In this document: one piece after another, positions 20,293 through 20,671 of the stretch | Layout: every line of letters begins with the position of its first letter | Numbering within the stretch: position 1 is the first letter of the stretch | DNA from: Clostridiaceae bacterium | Lineage (GTDB): Bacteria; Bacillota; Clostridia; Oscillospirales; Acutalibacteraceae | Direction of reading: 5' to 3' | Assembly: GCA_904501685.1 (NCBI GenBank) | Contig: CAJGBX010000013.1 | Span: forward strand, 1-20,671 | DNA: 20,671 nt | Notes under the pieces: generated by a model | What the model was told of the DNA's origin: nothing | What the model saw: only the letters and a program-made list of their open reading frames with translations | Database searches by the model: none | Made by a program: the position numbers and the translations under genes

Positions 20293-20671
20293 AACGAAGC
20301 CTCTTTCATCAAAGCAGTTACTCTCGGGTTAAGGTAGGTTGAAAGCATTTCGACCACCGACTCAGCCGAGTAATCGTAGTAAACACTGCCGTCAGCCTCT
20401 GAAATACGGAAGCCGCCCATAAAATCGTCATTCGCCTTTAAAGTGACACCCGAAATCAAACGCTGTTTTAAGCTTTTAAGCAAGCCCTCCTCTAATGCCT
20501 TCAAATCATCCGAATTTAAAAGCACCGAAATGTCACCTGCATCAGTATTTTTGGTCCAAGCCTCGATAACACTTAAAATAATTTTTGTTAAACTCTCGGG
20601 AGTATAAGCCTCACTCAGCTTTTCCGACACAACCGCCTTCAGCTCGCGGTTTACGCTTTCCCTGAAGGAAA
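20289..20671 (-). CDS. atpE: V-type ATP synthase subunit E, C-terminal part (5' end outside window)
   Basis: This is the peripheral stalk subunit E, of which about 127 codons are visible. The reading frame is open to the window edge. A GTG at 20630 is unlikely to be the true start because upstream residues (RESVNRELKAVV) continue the helix. The C-terminal domain is readable: LNSDDLKALEEGLLKSLKQRL, then GFRISEADGSVYYDYSAESVVEMLSTYLNPRV, which is characteristic of subunit E. The missing N-terminal half should be a long coiled coil that would pair with a G/H-type subunit. The stop overlaps the DUF2764 start by 4 bp. Confidence 0.9.
   Translation of the reverse strand, partial: SFRESVNRELKAVVSEKLSEAYTPESLTKIILSVIEAWTKNTDAGDISVLLNSDDLKALEEGLLKSLKQRLISGVTLKANDDFMGGFRISEADGSVYYDYSAESVVEMLSTYLNPRVTALMKEASL

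Overview
The window looks like a chromosome segment of a strictly anaerobic, low-to-mid GC Firmicute of class Clostridia, most like the Oscillospiraceae/Ruminococcaceae of the gut. The evidence is a small SRP RNA directly upstream of dnaX-ybaB-recR, an NAD(P)-linked [FeFe]-hydrogenase operon under a Rex-like operator, strong AGGAGG ribosome sites and a V-type ATPase operon. The family assignment is inference. I saw no phage, insertion sequence, CRISPR array or tRNA.

Region 1 (1-5125, minus strand) is one operon read leftward from a promoter near 5100. The first gene, nuoE (hydC-like), and the last two, an HndB-like ferredoxin and nuoF (hydB-like, cut by the window edge), are accessory subunits of a soluble, NAD(P)-linked, probably electron-bifurcating [FeFe]-hydrogenase. 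The catalytic hydA would lie beyond position 1. Between them sit six signalling-type genes: DRTGG protein, RsbW-like ATPase, an H-cluster protein with a sensory-type active site, a second DRTGG protein, a PHP-domain protein and a GHKL ATPase. An 18-bp Rex-like palindrome covers the -10 box, so the operon is probably controlled by the NADH/NAD+ ratio. This is the most interesting region.

Region 2 (5126-8164, plus strand) is core information processing: SRP RNA with its own promoter, then dnaX (TTG start), ybaB and recR.

Region 3 (8165-8617) holds a stand-alone 5S rRNA gene with promoter and terminator, then a leader with three back-to-back hairpins before nadB.

Region 4 (8618-11693, plus strand) holds nadB-nadC for quinolinate and NAD synthesis (no nadA here), a DUF5412-like membrane-anchored protein, a small uncharacterised protein with its own leader, and a terminator.

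Region 5 (11722-13543, minus strand) is a single lipoprotein gene. It has two similar N-terminal domains and a GH16-fold C-terminal domain whose two catalytic glutamates are replaced by Gln and Asn.

Region 6 (13594-20671, minus strand) is a V-type ATPase operon in the order E (partial)-DUF2764-A-B-D-I-K, closed by a strong hairpin. It is the reduced layout without separate C, F or G genes. The K subunit carries residues associated with Na+ binding.
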